A stretch of DNA of 64,000 nucleotides, from NCBI RefSeq assembly GCF_030160455.1, contig NZ_BSOJ01000009.1:124001-188000 (forward strand). The letters are read 5' to 3'. The DNA is from Limnobacter litoralis (GTDB lineage Bacteria > Pseudomonadota > Gammaproteobacteria > Burkholderiales > Burkholderiaceae_B). Made by a program: the position numbers and the translations under genes. Each line of letters begins with the position of its first letter. Positions within the stretch are counted from its first letter, which is position 1. Positions 16,810 through 25,061 of this stretch are shown one piece after another. The notes under the pieces are model-generated. The model was given only the letters and a program-made list of their open reading frames with translations, did not search any database and was not told the origin of the DNA.

Positions 16810-17223
16810 ATGTCAAATTCTCGTAAAGCACAAAATTTAACAAATATGGTCTGTCCATGCGGTGCAGGCCTTTTCTCGGGCTGTTGCAAGCCTTTTTTGG
16901 AGGGTCAGGCGACACCGCCGCACGCTGAGCTACTTATGCGTTCGAGATACAGTGCTTACGTTCTTGGGCTTGAGCCCTATCTGTTGGCAAGCTGGCACAG
17001 CAGCACTCGGCCGGAATCGCTCGATCTCGATTTACAGGGGCCGACCACCTGGCTTGGTCTGGAAGTCAAGCGGAGCGTCACTCAGGGTAATCAGGCTGAA
17101 GTGGAGTTTGTGGCGCGATATCGGCACAAGGGTGGGCCTGCTCACCGCATGCACGAGCTTAGCCGGTTTGTGTTTGAAGAAGGTCGTTGGTTCTATGTGG
17201 ATGGGGACTTGAAAAGTCAATGA
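16810..17223 (+). CDS. YchJ-like SEC-C motif protein (UPF0225)
   Basis: This is a small cytosolic protein of 137 residues with an N-terminal SEC-C zinc motif, CPCGAGLFSGCC (about residues 15-26). The UPF0225/YchJ domain follows (LLMRSRYSAYVLG, later ELSRFVFEEGRWFYVDG). The molecular function of the family is not established; the SEC-C motif binds zinc and is shared with the SecA tail. The ATG at 16810 precedes a short poorly conserved tail, and the ATG at 16846 just before the cysteines is a possible alternative start. It is 61 bases from the divergent amidase start and is followed by the heat shock gene. Confidence 0.85.
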   Translation: MSNSRKAQNLTNMVCPCGAGLFSGCCKPFLEGQATPPHAELLMRSRYSAYVLGLEPYLLASWHSSTRPESLDLDLQGPTTWLGLEVKRSVTQGNQAEVEFVARYRHKGGPAHRMHELSRFVFEEGRWFYVDGDLKSQ

Positions 17224-17246
17224 GTGACCCTAACTTGGAAGTGTGA

Positions 17247-17306
17247 AGGGTGTCTCAAAGAGAGCCCTGAACCATTTAATGTCAACACAAATTGCTTCCA
17301 AGGAGA
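17247..17306 (+). promoter_or_regulatory. Probable ROSE-like RNA thermometer in the hsp20 leader
   Basis: Two hairpins can form in the leader. The first pairs AGGG and TCTC with GAGA and CCCT (17247-17268). The second pairs TTGCT (17292-17296) with the ribosome site AGGAG (17301-17305) through a G-G mismatch. Pairing of a UUGCU motif with the Shine-Dalgarno sequence is the hallmark of ROSE thermometers upstream of small heat shock genes, so translation is probably released by heat. This is inferred from pairing only. Confidence 0.55.
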
Positions 17307-17312
17307 ATGAGT

Positions 17313-17786
17313 ATGGCTACTATCGACTTTACCCCACTGTACCGCAGCACTGTTGGTTTTGACCGCATGGCCACCTTGCTGGATGCCGCTTTGCGCACCG
17401 ACAATTCTGCAGGCTACCCCCCCTACAACATTGAGGTGGTTGAGGACAACAAATATCAGATCAGCATCGCCGTGGCCGGATTTGAAGAAGACGAAATCGA
17501 AATCGAGGTTGAGCGTGGCGTGTTGTCCGTGCGTGGCAAAAAATCAGTGGAAGATGAGAAAGAATACCTGTACAAAGGCATCGCATTCCGGTCATTTGAG
17601 CGCAAGTTCAACCTGGCTGAGCATGTCGAGGTGAAGGGGGCAAGCCTGAAAAATGGTTTGTTGAATATCGACCTCTTGAAGGTCATTCCCGAGCAGATGA
17701 AAGCCCGAAGAATTCCAATCGGGGGTACCACATTGAAGGCGGTGGAGCAGGGCGACGCTTCTGCTTCAACCGATCAGGCAGCCTGA
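17313..17786 (+). CDS. Small heat shock protein (Hsp20/IbpA family)
   Basis: This is an ATP-independent chaperone that holds unfolded proteins at heat shock. The 157-residue protein has the alpha-crystallin domain at about residues 35-130. Recognisable segments are PPYNIEVVEDNKY, AGFEEDEIEIEVE and the GLLNIDL strand (the I/L-x-I/L region) near the end. The start resembles E. coli IbpA (FTPLYRSTVGFDRM). ATG at 17313 follows AGGAGA by six bases. The ATG at 17307 abuts the ribosome site and the upstream TTG at 17292 lies in the predicted thermometer. It is a single gene with its own leader, probably controlled at translation by that RNA structure. Confidence 0.93.
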   Translation: MATIDFTPLYRSTVGFDRMATLLDAALRTDNSAGYPPYNIEVVEDNKYQISIAVAGFEEDEIEIEVERGVLSVRGKKSVEDEKEYLYKGIAFRSFERKFNLAEHVEVKGASLKNGLLNIDLLKVIPEQMKARRIPIGGTTLKAVEQGDASASTDQAA

Positions 17787-17839
17787 TCTTTATCCACTGA
17801 CAGGCTTGATCGCCAGAATCTCAAGAGGGGCCAAAGCCG

Positions 17840-18574
17840 GTGTACACTGGCGTTTTGGTCCTTCTGTCGTTGATCTTGCCCAACTTGCCTCAGTCGCCTC
17901 TGTTGATTCGACCACTCAGTGAAATCGCGATTCTGGTCACCCCCAGGCTCTCGGTTGATCCTTTTGTCTGGCCCTCCCTGTTGAATCGGCTTCGTCAGAG
18001 TCATGACTTGCTTGCCAGCCTTCTAGACGAATCCAGCTTTGAATGGGTTTTGGCCGATCAAAGCCTGACCCTGCTGTTTCCTCCACATCTTGCATTTCCT
18101 TTTGCTCAACTGAACGCACTTTCCGATTTTCTGAATGATCATTTTCAAGCGGTGCTTGCTGATGAAGCCACACCCAAGGCGGAAGGTGTCGTGCATCTGA
18201 TCGAGGTCAGTTATGGGGGCGAGGCCGGCGAAGATTTGCCAGAGGTTGCCAAACAATTGGGTTTGTCCGAGCGTGAGGTGGTGCAAATACACACTGAGCC
18301 ACTCTACAGGGTTGAGTTTATTGGATTCTTGCCAGGCTTTGCCTATTTGGGTGGTTTGCCACCTTCGCTTCATTTGCCGCGTCGTGCCGAGCCTCGTGAT
18401 CGGGTACCTGCCGGTGCTTTGGCCGTGGCAAGTCGCTACACGGCCATTTACCCCATGGTCAGCCCGGGTGGTTGGCATTTGTTAGGGCAATCCGAGTTCA
18501 ATTTGTTTTCCACAGACCAGTGGCCGCCCAACAGGCTGCAGGCTGGCGACAGCGTGCGGTTTGTGGAGGTGTAA
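17840..18574 (+). CDS. pxpB: 5-oxoprolinase subunit PxpB (KipI-like)
   Basis: This is one subunit of the ATP-dependent PxpABC enzyme that opens 5-oxoproline (pyroglutamate) to glutamate. The 244-residue protein carries the family motifs of the allophanate hydrolase subunit 1 domain in its C-terminal half. These are FIGFLPGFAYLGGLP (about 155-169), then PRDRVPAGALAVAS and the closing PGGWHLLGQ. The N-terminal region (about residues 1-60) is less typical, with a hydrophobic first stretch, so the GTG start at 17840 is not certain. An AGAGGGG sequence lies about 11 bases upstream. pxpC follows without a gap and pxpA overlaps by four bases, forming a pxpB-pxpC-pxpA operon. Confidence 0.92.
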   Translation: MYTGVLVLLSLILPNLPQSPLLIRPLSEIAILVTPRLSVDPFVWPSLLNRLRQSHDLLASLLDESSFEWVLADQSLTLLFPPHLAFPFAQLNALSDFLNDHFQAVLADEATPKAEGVVHLIEVSYGGEAGEDLPEVAKQLGLSEREVVQIHTEPLYRVEFIGFLPGFAYLGGLPPSLHLPRRAEPRDRVPAGALAVASRYTAIYPMVSPGGWHLLGQSEFNLFSTDQWPPNRLQAGDSVRFVEV

Positions 18575-19534
18575 ATGCTAAAGGTCACTTCTGCAAAGGG
18601 TTTGGGACTGGTCAGCGACCTTGGCCGTTTTGGCATGGCTGGTAGTGGGGTCGCCTGGACAGGGGCGCTGGATTTGCACAGTCTTCAACTCGCCAACGTG
18701 TATCTCGGAAACCACGAACATGCGGCCTGTCTTGAGTTCATGGGTCGTTTTTCACTGCAATGCGTCAAGTCTTGTGTCTTGATGCTTTCTTCCGCTTTGG
18801 GTCTTGCAAAGTTGAACGATCTGACCGTTGAGCCAGGCCGAACTCTGCACCTCACAGCCGGAGACGAACTGGAAATTTTCCCACCCCAACGTGGTGTTTG
18901 GACGCAGCTGGCGGTGCAGGGCGGCGTGCAGGTGCCATCTGTTCTGGGTTCGCGTTCAACGCATTTGCAGGCGGGCTTCGGCGGGCTTGAGGGGCGAACG
19001 CTTCGGGTGGGAGACCATATTCCCACCTTGCATTTGTCGGCTGACCTGAATTGCCCCGGGGAACGCGTTCATCGACGCTTGGCTTTGCCGGTCGCTACCT
19101 GGAACACGGCTGAGCCTTTGGTGGTCCGTTTTGTAGAGGGCCCCGAGATGAGCTGTTTGCCCAAGAAAGAGCAAGCCCGGTTCTGCGAACAGTCGTGGAG
19201 TTTGGGGCTGAGTAGCTCAAGAATGGGGTTTCGATTTGAAGGCCGGGCCTTGAAAACCGACAAGTTGCCTGACATGCGATCGCACGCAGTTCATCCCGGT
19301 GTCATTCAGTTGCCTCCGGCAGGGCGCCCTTTGGTGCTGATGGCGGATGCACAGGTGACGGGGGGATATCCGCGCTTGGGCAGCGTGATCCAGGCAGACT
19401 TGTGGAAGTTAACCCAGCTTTCACCGGGGCAGTCAGTGATATTCAAGCCCGTTGAACTGAGTGACGCTGTGCGGGCTCAGAAAAGGCTGCGTGGCGAAGT
19501 CAACCGCTTGCGTATGGAGCTTTTTGGCGCATGA
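18575..19534 (+). CDS. pxpC: 5-oxoprolinase subunit PxpC (biotin-dependent carboxyltransferase domain)
   Basis: PxpC is the KipA-like partner of PxpB in the cytosolic 5-oxoprolinase. The 319-residue protein starts LKVTSAKGLGLVSDLGRFG, the usual family opening (a variant of the QDxGR motif). It ends with the characteristic TGGYPRLGSVIQADLWKLTQL segment (about 270-295). The ATG immediately follows the pxpB stop, and its own stop overlaps the pxpA start (ATGA). This shows a tightly coupled operon. A role in KipI-like regulation of sporulation is irrelevant here. The metabolic assignment rests on the presence of all three subunits. Confidence 0.92.
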   Translation: MLKVTSAKGLGLVSDLGRFGMAGSGVAWTGALDLHSLQLANVYLGNHEHAACLEFMGRFSLQCVKSCVLMLSSALGLAKLNDLTVEPGRTLHLTAGDELEIFPPQRGVWTQLAVQGGVQVPSVLGSRSTHLQAGFGGLEGRTLRVGDHIPTLHLSADLNCPGERVHRRLALPVATWNTAEPLVVRFVEGPEMSCLPKKEQARFCEQSWSLGLSSSRMGFRFEGRALKTDKLPDMRSHAVHPGVIQLPPAGRPLVLMADAQVTGGYPRLGSVIQADLWKLTQLSPGQSVIFKPVELSDAVRAQKRLRGEVNRLRMELFGA

Positions 19535-20277
19535 CCAAGTTCGAAGAGTCATCGGTGTTGCTGAATGCGGATTTGGGTGAAGGAGCCACTTCCGATTCAG
19601 AACTGTTCAAATTGGTGGATTTGGCCAACATTGCCTGTGGAGGCCACGCCGGAGATGAGCACAGCATGCGGCTTTGCTGTGAGTTGGCCCTTGAACAGGG
19701 TGTGAGTGTAGGCCCACATCCCAGTTATCCGGATCGAGAAGGTTTTGGTCGCCGAAGGCCGGATGGCCCGGTGCACAATTTGTATGGTGAGCTGATGCGC
19801 CAGGTGGATTCATTTCTGGAAATTGCGGCTTTGTCCAATTGCCCGGTTACGCATTTGAAAGCCCACGGGCAGCTGTACAACGATGCCGCTTTTGATCCAG
19901 TTTTGGGCGAGCTTATGCTCAAGCTAAGCCTGCACTACGGAAACCTGAAACTGCTGGTGCTTGCGAACAGTCCACTGGAAATTCAAGCCTTGAATGCAGG
20001 TGTCAACATTCTGCGAGAAGGGTTTCCCGACCGAGCCTACTGGGGCGATGGCGCCCTGGTGGAACGCAGCATGCCCGGTGCGGTGCTGCATGACAGTTTT
20101 CAAGTGGCCTCTCAGGCCAAGGCAATGGCCCTTGGGGAACCCATTTCAAGTCTGGACGGTGAATGGCTTGCATTCACTGTCGATACGCTGTGCCTGCATG
20201 GTGACAATCCACAGGCGCTGGCCAATGCCCGCGCTGTGCGCGCGATGGTGCCAAGGGCGGGAAATCCTGAACGGTAA
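19531..20277 (+). CDS. pxpA: 5-oxoprolinase subunit PxpA (LamB/YcsF family)
   Basis: PxpA is the catalytic-fold subunit of the ATP-dependent 5-oxoprolinase. The 248-residue protein shows the family signature NADLGEG (residues about 12-18), followed by ANIACGGHAGDEHSM, VGPHPSYPDREGFGRR and VKPHG-like HLKAHGQLYNDA. The length is normal. It overlaps pxpC by four bases and ends two bases before the convergent YkgJ-like gene. With pxpB and pxpC the full enzyme is encoded, so the cell should recycle spontaneously formed pyroglutamate to glutamate. Confidence 0.95.
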   Translation: MTKFEESSVLLNADLGEGATSDSELFKLVDLANIACGGHAGDEHSMRLCCELALEQGVSVGPHPSYPDREGFGRRRPDGPVHNLYGELMRQVDSFLEIAALSNCPVTHLKAHGQLYNDAAFDPVLGELMLKLSLHYGNLKLLVLANSPLEIQALNAGVNILREGFPDRAYWGDGALVERSMPGAVLHDSFQVASQAKAMALGEPISSLDGEWLAFTVDTLCLHGDNPQALANARAVRAMVPRAGNPER

Positions 20278-20278
20278 C

Positions 20279-20671
20279 TTAAACTGCAGGCACGAAACGC
20301 ACATCCAGCGGTGGCAGCCCGTGCTTGGCGCGGGCCTGGTTGCAACGCGGGTTCAAACTGCCATCGGGCATGAACACCTCGTACTCACGACAGGGGCTGG
20401 GCCGGTTTTCATAAATGCTGCAGCTGACAGATTCACCCAGTGTTCCCGTCAATGCGGAACATTTTGGGTTGGTCTGTGAGGTGCCTTTCATGCAGGCGCG
20501 ATAGAGGTTCATTTGCTCGGTCATTTCAACCGGCACATACCCACCCTCTGCCGCAGTGGTTTCTGCCCAGTAGAAGCTGATTCTGAACGTGGAGCAGCAC
20601 ACGCCGCAGCTTTGGCACAGCGCTTCGACGCCAGCGGTGTCGATACAAATCGTGGTGGGTTTTGACTGCAT
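20279..20671 (-). CDS. YkgJ family cysteine cluster protein
   Basis: This is a small cytosolic protein of 130 residues with the cysteine pattern of the YkgJ/UPF0153 family. It has CQSCGVCC near residues 19-26, a CSALTG and VSCSIYENRPSPCREY stretch in the middle, and a final CNQARAKHGL. The cysteines probably bind an iron-sulfur cluster or zinc. The reaction is unknown. ATG at 20671 is chosen because GAGG lies five bases upstream. The frame is open 34 codons further without family similarity. It is convergent with pxpA and divergent from the DUF294 gene. Confidence 0.87.
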   Translation of the reverse strand: MQSKPTTICIDTAGVEALCQSCGVCCSTFRISFYWAETTAAEGGYVPVEMTEQMNLYRACMKGTSQTNPKCSALTGTLGESVSCSIYENRPSPCREYEVFMPDGSLNPRCNQARAKHGLPPLDVRFVPAV

Positions 20672-20832
20672 TTTGACCTCAAAAAAACAGCCTGGGGGAG
20701 GGGATGCGCAAATATAGGATTGCGGCAGGCCGAAATCAAGCGGAATTTGAAGCCAGTCGCCAGAAACAGACACTTGTTTGAGCCTGTTATGATGAGGCCA
20801 TTAACGCCACATAGAAAGTCCCGGAGAAGGCA

Positions 20833-22761
20833 TTGAGCAAGAACCCCAAGCAAGCCGACAAAGGTCAGTTAAGTCCCTCTGGTCACATGCTGGATTACGT
20901 CAGGCAACGCCTGCAAAAACACGCGCCTTTTAGTGAAATTCCGGCTCACCAACTAAATGTGTTGCTTCAAGGATGTGCCGAAACCTATTTTTCACCCAAT
21001 GAGCTGATCATTCAGCCAGAGGATGGTGCTCCGGAGTTTCTGTATTACGTGGAAAAAGGCGCAGTGGTTGGGCGCAAGGGGCTGGCCGATTTATCGACCA
21101 CGGGCTTTCAGTACGAGGTCGGTGAAATGTTTCCCGTGAATGCGTTTTTGGCAGGGCGACCGGTAACGGCCACCTACAGCGCACGTGAGGACACGTTTTG
21201 TCTCATGTTCACACAGGAGGCCGTGCGTGCGCTGGCCGAGCAAAGCCCCGTCTTTTCTGATTATCTGACCCGTCGAACACTGCAGTTTCTTGACCTTTCC
21301 CGCAGGGCCATTCAAGTGGCGTATTCGTCACAGACCATGGCGGAGCAATCCCTTGAAAAGCCATTGCGCGATCTTCACCGCGGCATGGCCTTTTCGTGTT
21401 TGCCAGAGACCCCACTCAGGCAGGTGCTGGAGGTGATGCAGGAACAACGGGTGGGGTCTATGGTGGTGGTTAACGCTGACAAGCGGGTGCTGGGCATTCT
21501 GACTCGGCAAGATGTACTGGCCAAGGTGGCCTTGGGTCAAAAGCCGCTGGATACGCCTGTGTCTGAGGTCATGAATCAACCCGTTCACACGCTGGAGGAG
21601 CACAACACCGCCCAAGAGGCGGTTCTCCTGATGTCCAGGTTCGGCATTCGGCACATTCCGGTGACGCGATCGGGCGTGCTGCAGGGCATGGTGTCTGAAA
21701 GGGACATTTTTGCCATGCAGCGCCTTTCATTGAAACAGATCAGCTCAACCCTGAAAGCCGCGCCAGACATTGCCATGCTCAAGGCTGGCGCACAAGACAT
21801 ACGCAGTTTTGCGAAAAACCTGATGGCGCAGGGCATTGCGGCCAAGCAACTCACCGAACTGATCAGCCATCTGAACGATGTGCTGACTGAGCGCATTCTT
21901 GAACTGGTTGCCAATCGGCACGGCATCGACATGCGCAGTTTTTGCTGGTTAAGCTTTGGTTCCGAAGGCCGTTCAGAACAAACCATCGCGACAGATCAAG
22001 ACAATGGACTGCTTTTCGTGAGTGATCAGCCTGATGCGGATCTGGCCAAGTGGACTGCATTTGGCAAGGAAGTAAACCAGATTCTGGATCAGTGTGGATA
22101 CCCACTGTGCAAAGGCAATGTCATGGCGGGCAATCCAGAATGCTGTAAAACCCAGGATCAGTGGATTGAACGTTTTGACATGTGGTTGCGTGTGCCCACA
22201 CCCGAAAACCTGCTGAGAGCCAATGTGTTTTTCGACATGAGGCCACTGGCCGGCAATCTTGAGCTGGCTGCGCCTCTGAGGCGCTTCATTACCCAGAATG
22301 CGTCAAAGTCTCAGCATTTCCTGCGAATGCTGGCAGAAAACATCATGCGGTTCCGACCACCGTTGAACTGGCACGGCAGTGTAGACACGCTGGAAATTGA
22401 CGAGGTTCGTACGCTTGACCTGAAAAAGCATGGCACCGCTGTCTACGTGGATGCGGCCCGTTTTTTGGCACTGGTTTACGGGGTGGACGAGGTCAACACG
22501 CGCAGGCGTTTTGAGGCGGTTGCGGGCCATCTTCATGTAGAGGCACAACGCCGAGACGCATGGGTCAGTGGTTTTGAATTTCTGCAAATGATGAGGTTGC
22601 GTATTCAGGTTGAGGAAAGCATGACCGTGCCCGGGTTGCATGATCAACCCAACGTGATCAATTACGATCAGCTTGACCAAATTGACCGGCGCATTCTCAA
22701 GGAGTGTTTCAGGGTGGGGCGCCGTTTGCAGCAGCGCATAGAGTCGGAGTACCTGCGTTGA
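20833..22761 (+). CDS. cNMP-binding / CBS / DUF294 nucleotidyltransferase-like regulator
   Basis: This is a 642-residue cytosolic multidomain protein. A cyclic-nucleotide-binding-like domain (about 15-150) comes first. Two CBS domains (about 175-300) follow, with VGSMVVVNADKRVLGILT and FGIRHIPVTRSGVLQGMVSERD. Then comes a DUF294 putative nucleotidyltransferase domain with GSEGRSEQT and DQDNG (about 376-392), and the family's C-terminal helical domain. It presumably senses adenine or cyclic nucleotides and modifies or binds a target, which is unknown. The TTG start follows GGAGAAGG. The following DnaQ-like exonuclease gene begins at the stop codon, so the two are translationally coupled. In related bacteria this pair often lies near acetate uptake genes, which are absent here. 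Confidence 0.9.
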   Translation: MSKNPKQADKGQLSPSGHMLDYVRQRLQKHAPFSEIPAHQLNVLLQGCAETYFSPNELIIQPEDGAPEFLYYVEKGAVVGRKGLADLSTTGFQYEVGEMFPVNAFLAGRPVTATYSAREDTFCLMFTQEAVRALAEQSPVFSDYLTRRTLQFLDLSRRAIQVAYSSQTMAEQSLEKPLRDLHRGMAFSCLPETPLRQVLEVMQEQRVGSMVVVNADKRVLGILTRQDVLAKVALGQKPLDTPVSEVMNQPVHTLEEHNTAQEAVLLMSRFGIRHIPVTRSGVLQGMVSERDIFAMQRLSLKQISSTLKAAPDIAMLKAGAQDIRSFAKNLMAQGIAAKQLTELISHLNDVLTERILELVANRHGIDMRSFCWLSFGSEGRSEQTIATDQDNGLLFVSDQPDADLAKWTAFGKEVNQILDQCGYPLCKGNVMAGNPECCKTQDQWIERFDMWLRVPTPENLLRANVFFDMRPLAGNLELAAPLRRFITQNASKSQHFLRMLAENIMRFRPPLNWHGSVDTLEIDEVRTLDLKKHGTAVYVDAARFLALVYGVDEVNTRRRFEAVAGHLHVEAQRRDAWVSGFEFLQMMRLRIQVEESMTVPGLHDQPNVINYDQLDQIDRRILKECFRVGRRLQQRIESEYLR

Positions 22762-23435
22762 AGGGGCCAGCAAAAGCGCTGATGAGCCGCTTGTCCAATT
22801 GGTTGTTTGGGCTTGATTACGACCGATGGATTATCGTGGATGTGGAATCGTCCGGTTTGAACGCCCGAAAGGACCGGCTCATCTCGATTGCGGCCACCGC
22901 CATCGTGTTTGATGGCAGGGGGCACCCTCGAATTGCACTCTCCGATTCTTTTGAAGTCATTCTGAAACAGCCTCCACATGTGTTCGCCGCCTTGGACAAA
23001 AGCAATATCCTGATTCATGGCATCGGGCAGGGGGCGCAAGAAAAGGGGGTTGAAGCCCGCGTCGCACTGCATGCCTTTCTGGACTATGTCGGCGATTCTC
23101 CGTTGATTGCTTTCCACAGCTGGTTTGATGAAACCTTGATTAACCGGGCCCTGAAAAAGGTACTGGGCAAACGGACCCACCGCCGTTGGGTTGATCTCGA
23201 ACATGTGGCTGCCGTGCTGCACCGGGAAGATCACCGGTTGGCACTGGATGTCTGGTTGCAACGCTATTCAATTGTGTGTGATCAGCGGCACCAGGCGGCG
23301 TCAGATGTGATGGCCACTGCCGAGTTGTTCATGCGGCTTTGGCCCATGATTGAAAAACGGAAAGCAGGCACTTGGCCAGGCATTCAGAAAATTGCCGGTG
23401 GCTTGAAAACCCTGCCGGGAAGAGGCGCTTTTTAG
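22758..23435 (+). CDS. DnaQ-like 3'-5' exonuclease
   Basis: This is a 225-residue exonuclease of the DnaQ/epsilon DEDDh type. Exo I is seen as VDVESSGL at about residues 25-32. Exo II lies around LIAFHSWFDETLIN, and Exo III shows HQAASDVMATAELF with the catalytic His and Asp. It is not the replicative epsilon subunit, since it lacks the usual clamp-binding tail and sits outside a replication context. TTG at 22758 overlaps the upstream TGA and has GGAG about eight bases before it. ATG at 22782 is an alternative, eight codons shorter, without a ribosome site. The coupling to a CBS/DUF294 sensor suggests joint action. The 3' end overlaps the convergent thioesterase by four bases. Confidence 0.87.
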   Translation: MKGPAKALMSRLSNWLFGLDYDRWIIVDVESSGLNARKDRLISIAATAIVFDGRGHPRIALSDSFEVILKQPPHVFAALDKSNILIHGIGQGAQEKGVEARVALHAFLDYVGDSPLIAFHSWFDETLINRALKKVLGKRTHRRWVDLEHVAAVLHREDHRLALDVWLQRYSIVCDQRHQAASDVMATAELFMRLWPMIEKRKAGTWPGIQKIAGGLKTLPGRGAF

Positions 23436-23851
23436 GCAGGCAGCAATTTCTCAAGTGCCACCCGCAAATGCGCAGGTATGGCCACTGGCCGCCCCGTGGC
23501 CTTGTTCACAAACACATGCACAAAATAGCCATTGGCGCACAAATCACCTTTTGCATTGAACAGGGCGATTTCATAGCGCACCGAGCTGTTGCCGATTTTG
23601 CCCGCACGCAGGCCAGCCGTGATCTGTTCCGGAAAACCGATTGGTGCCAGGTATTTGCACTGGCTTTCAACCACAAAACCGACCACTTCGCCCTGGTGAA
23701 TATCCAGCGAGCCGTGTTCAATCAGATAGCGGTTGACCACCGTGTCGAAATAGCTGTAGTACACCACGTTGTTCACATGGCCGTAGATGTCGTTGTCGTG
23801 CCAGCGGGTGCTTACAGTTTGGTGAATCGGGTATTGCTGCAGTGTTTCCAT
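23432..23851 (-). CDS. Acyl-CoA thioesterase (4-hydroxybenzoyl-CoA thioesterase / YbgC-like)
   Basis: This is a hotdog-fold thioesterase of 139 residues acting on acyl-CoA in the cytosol. The active-site motif is visible as RWHDNDIYGHVNNVVYYSYFD (about residues 16-36, with the Asp of the family). It is followed by YLAPIGFPEQI and later FVHVFVN. The acyl specificity cannot be read from the sequence. It begins 12 bases after the iron-type alcohol dehydrogenase gene on the same strand, so the two are likely cotranscribed with the DUF4442 and 2,4-dienoyl-CoA reductase genes upstream. The stop overlaps the exonuclease gene. Confidence 0.88.
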   Translation of the reverse strand: METLQQYPIHQTVSTRWHDNDIYGHVNNVVYYSYFDTVVNRYLIEHGSLDIHQGEVVGFVVESQCKYLAPIGFPEQITAGLRAGKIGNSSVRYEIALFNAKGDLCANGYFVHVFVNKATGRPVAIPAHLRVALEKLLPA

Positions 23852-23863
23852 GGAGGTTTGCGT

Positions 23864-25039
23864 TTAAAAGCTGGCCTGATAAATGGCCCGTGCGTCTTCA
23901 AGATTGATTTCACGCGGGTTGTTTGACAAAAGCCGGGTTTGCAGCATGGCCGATTCAGCCAACCTGTCAAGGTCGGTTTCGGCAATGCCGACCTCACGAA
24001 GCCGGCTGGGCAGGCCCGTGCTGACGGCCTGGGTGGCGCACCAGTCGATAAAGGCGTGCGCGCGTTCCTCTTCGAGCACGTGCCCTGGCGCCAGTGACAG
24101 TACATCACAGAGTTCCGCATACAAGGCCAATGCAGCGGGTGCATTGAATTTCAGCACTTCTGGCAACACCAGGGAATTGCTCAAGCCGTGCGACACATGA
24201 AAAATGCCACCAATGGGATAAGCCAAAGCATGCACGCCGCCCACCGGGGCGTTGGCAAATGCCTGCCCGGCCAGGCAAGCGCCAAACATCATGGCTTGAC
24301 GCGCTTCGCGGTTGTGGGGGTCAAAACACACCGTTTTCAGGTTGTTTGCCAGCAGTTTCAAGGCCTGACAGGCCAACATGTCGGAATAGGGGTTTTTCAG
24401 GCGTTTGGATGTAAACGCTTCAATGGCGTGCACCATGGCGTCAATGCCGGTGGCCGCCGTAATGTGCTGGGGCAGGCTGAGTGTCCAATCGGCATCCAAC
24501 ACCGCAATGTCGGCATACAGCTGGGGTGAAACAACGCCCATTTTGACGTCTTTGCCGGTGGTCACAATTGAAATGGGAGTCACTTCACTGCCTGTGCCTG
24601 CCGTGGTGGGCACCAGCACCATCGGCAAACGCGCACTGCGCACGTTGCTTACGCCGTACATGCTTTTGAGGTCTTGCTGACCCTTGGCAAGCACTGCGAC
24701 CAGCTTGGCGATGTCCAGGGTGGAGCCGCCACCAATGGCCAGCACCAGGTCGGCATGGCTGTCAACCGCCTGTGCTGTTACCCGCAGCACCTGCGCCTCG
24801 GGAGGATCAGGCTCCACATCCGTACACACCGTCAGCTTGAAGTCTGCCTGAAGCAGCGCCGTGCGCACCTCCGTAAAGTGGGGCGTGGTTTCAATGTAAG
24901 GGTCAACCAGCGCAAACACCTTGCAGTCGGGCTGTAAACCATGTTGCTCTAGCAAGGGGGACATCCATTCCGGCAAGCGCTGCGTGGCGCCTGCCTGGCT
25001 GACCAAGCGATTCACTGATCTGAATTCAAATGGACTCAT
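23864..25039 (-). CDS. Iron-containing alcohol dehydrogenase
   Basis: This is a group III NAD(P)-dependent alcohol dehydrogenase of 391 residues. The nucleotide-binding motif is GGGSTLDIAK (about 103-112). The family signature TTAGTGSEVTP is present. The metal ligands are seen as Asp and His in GIDAMVHAIE and as the two His residues, 14 apart, in HALAYPIGGIFHVSHG. The natural substrate is unknown, and enzymes of this group reduce or oxidise many short alcohols, diols or hydroxyacids. Its neighbours, two hotdog proteins and an enoyl reductase, suggest a lipid or carboxylic acid setting. The ATG is the only in-frame start near the motif-bearing region. Confidence 0.92.
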   Translation of the reverse strand: MSPFEFRSVNRLVSQAGATQRLPEWMSPLLEQHGLQPDCKVFALVDPYIETTPHFTEVRTALLQADFKLTVCTDVEPDPPEAQVLRVTAQAVDSHADLVLAIGGGSTLDIAKLVAVLAKGQQDLKSMYGVSNVRSARLPMVLVPTTAGTGSEVTPISIVTTGKDVKMGVVSPQLYADIAVLDADWTLSLPQHITAATGIDAMVHAIEAFTSKRLKNPYSDMLACQALKLLANNLKTVCFDPHNREARQAMMFGACLAGQAFANAPVGGVHALAYPIGGIFHVSHGLSNSLVLPEVLKFNAPAALALYAELCDVLSLAPGHVLEEERAHAFIDWCATQAVSTGLPSRLREVGIAETDLDRLAESAMLQTRLLSNNPREINLEDARAIYQASF

Positions 25040-25061
25040 GCTTACATCCCCCTTTCATCTT

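Noticed and set aside
17224-17312. Sigma-32 promoter upstream of hsp20
   Set aside because: CTTGGAA at about 17234 resembles a -35 box, but no matching CCCCAT-like -10 box is found at the right spacing.
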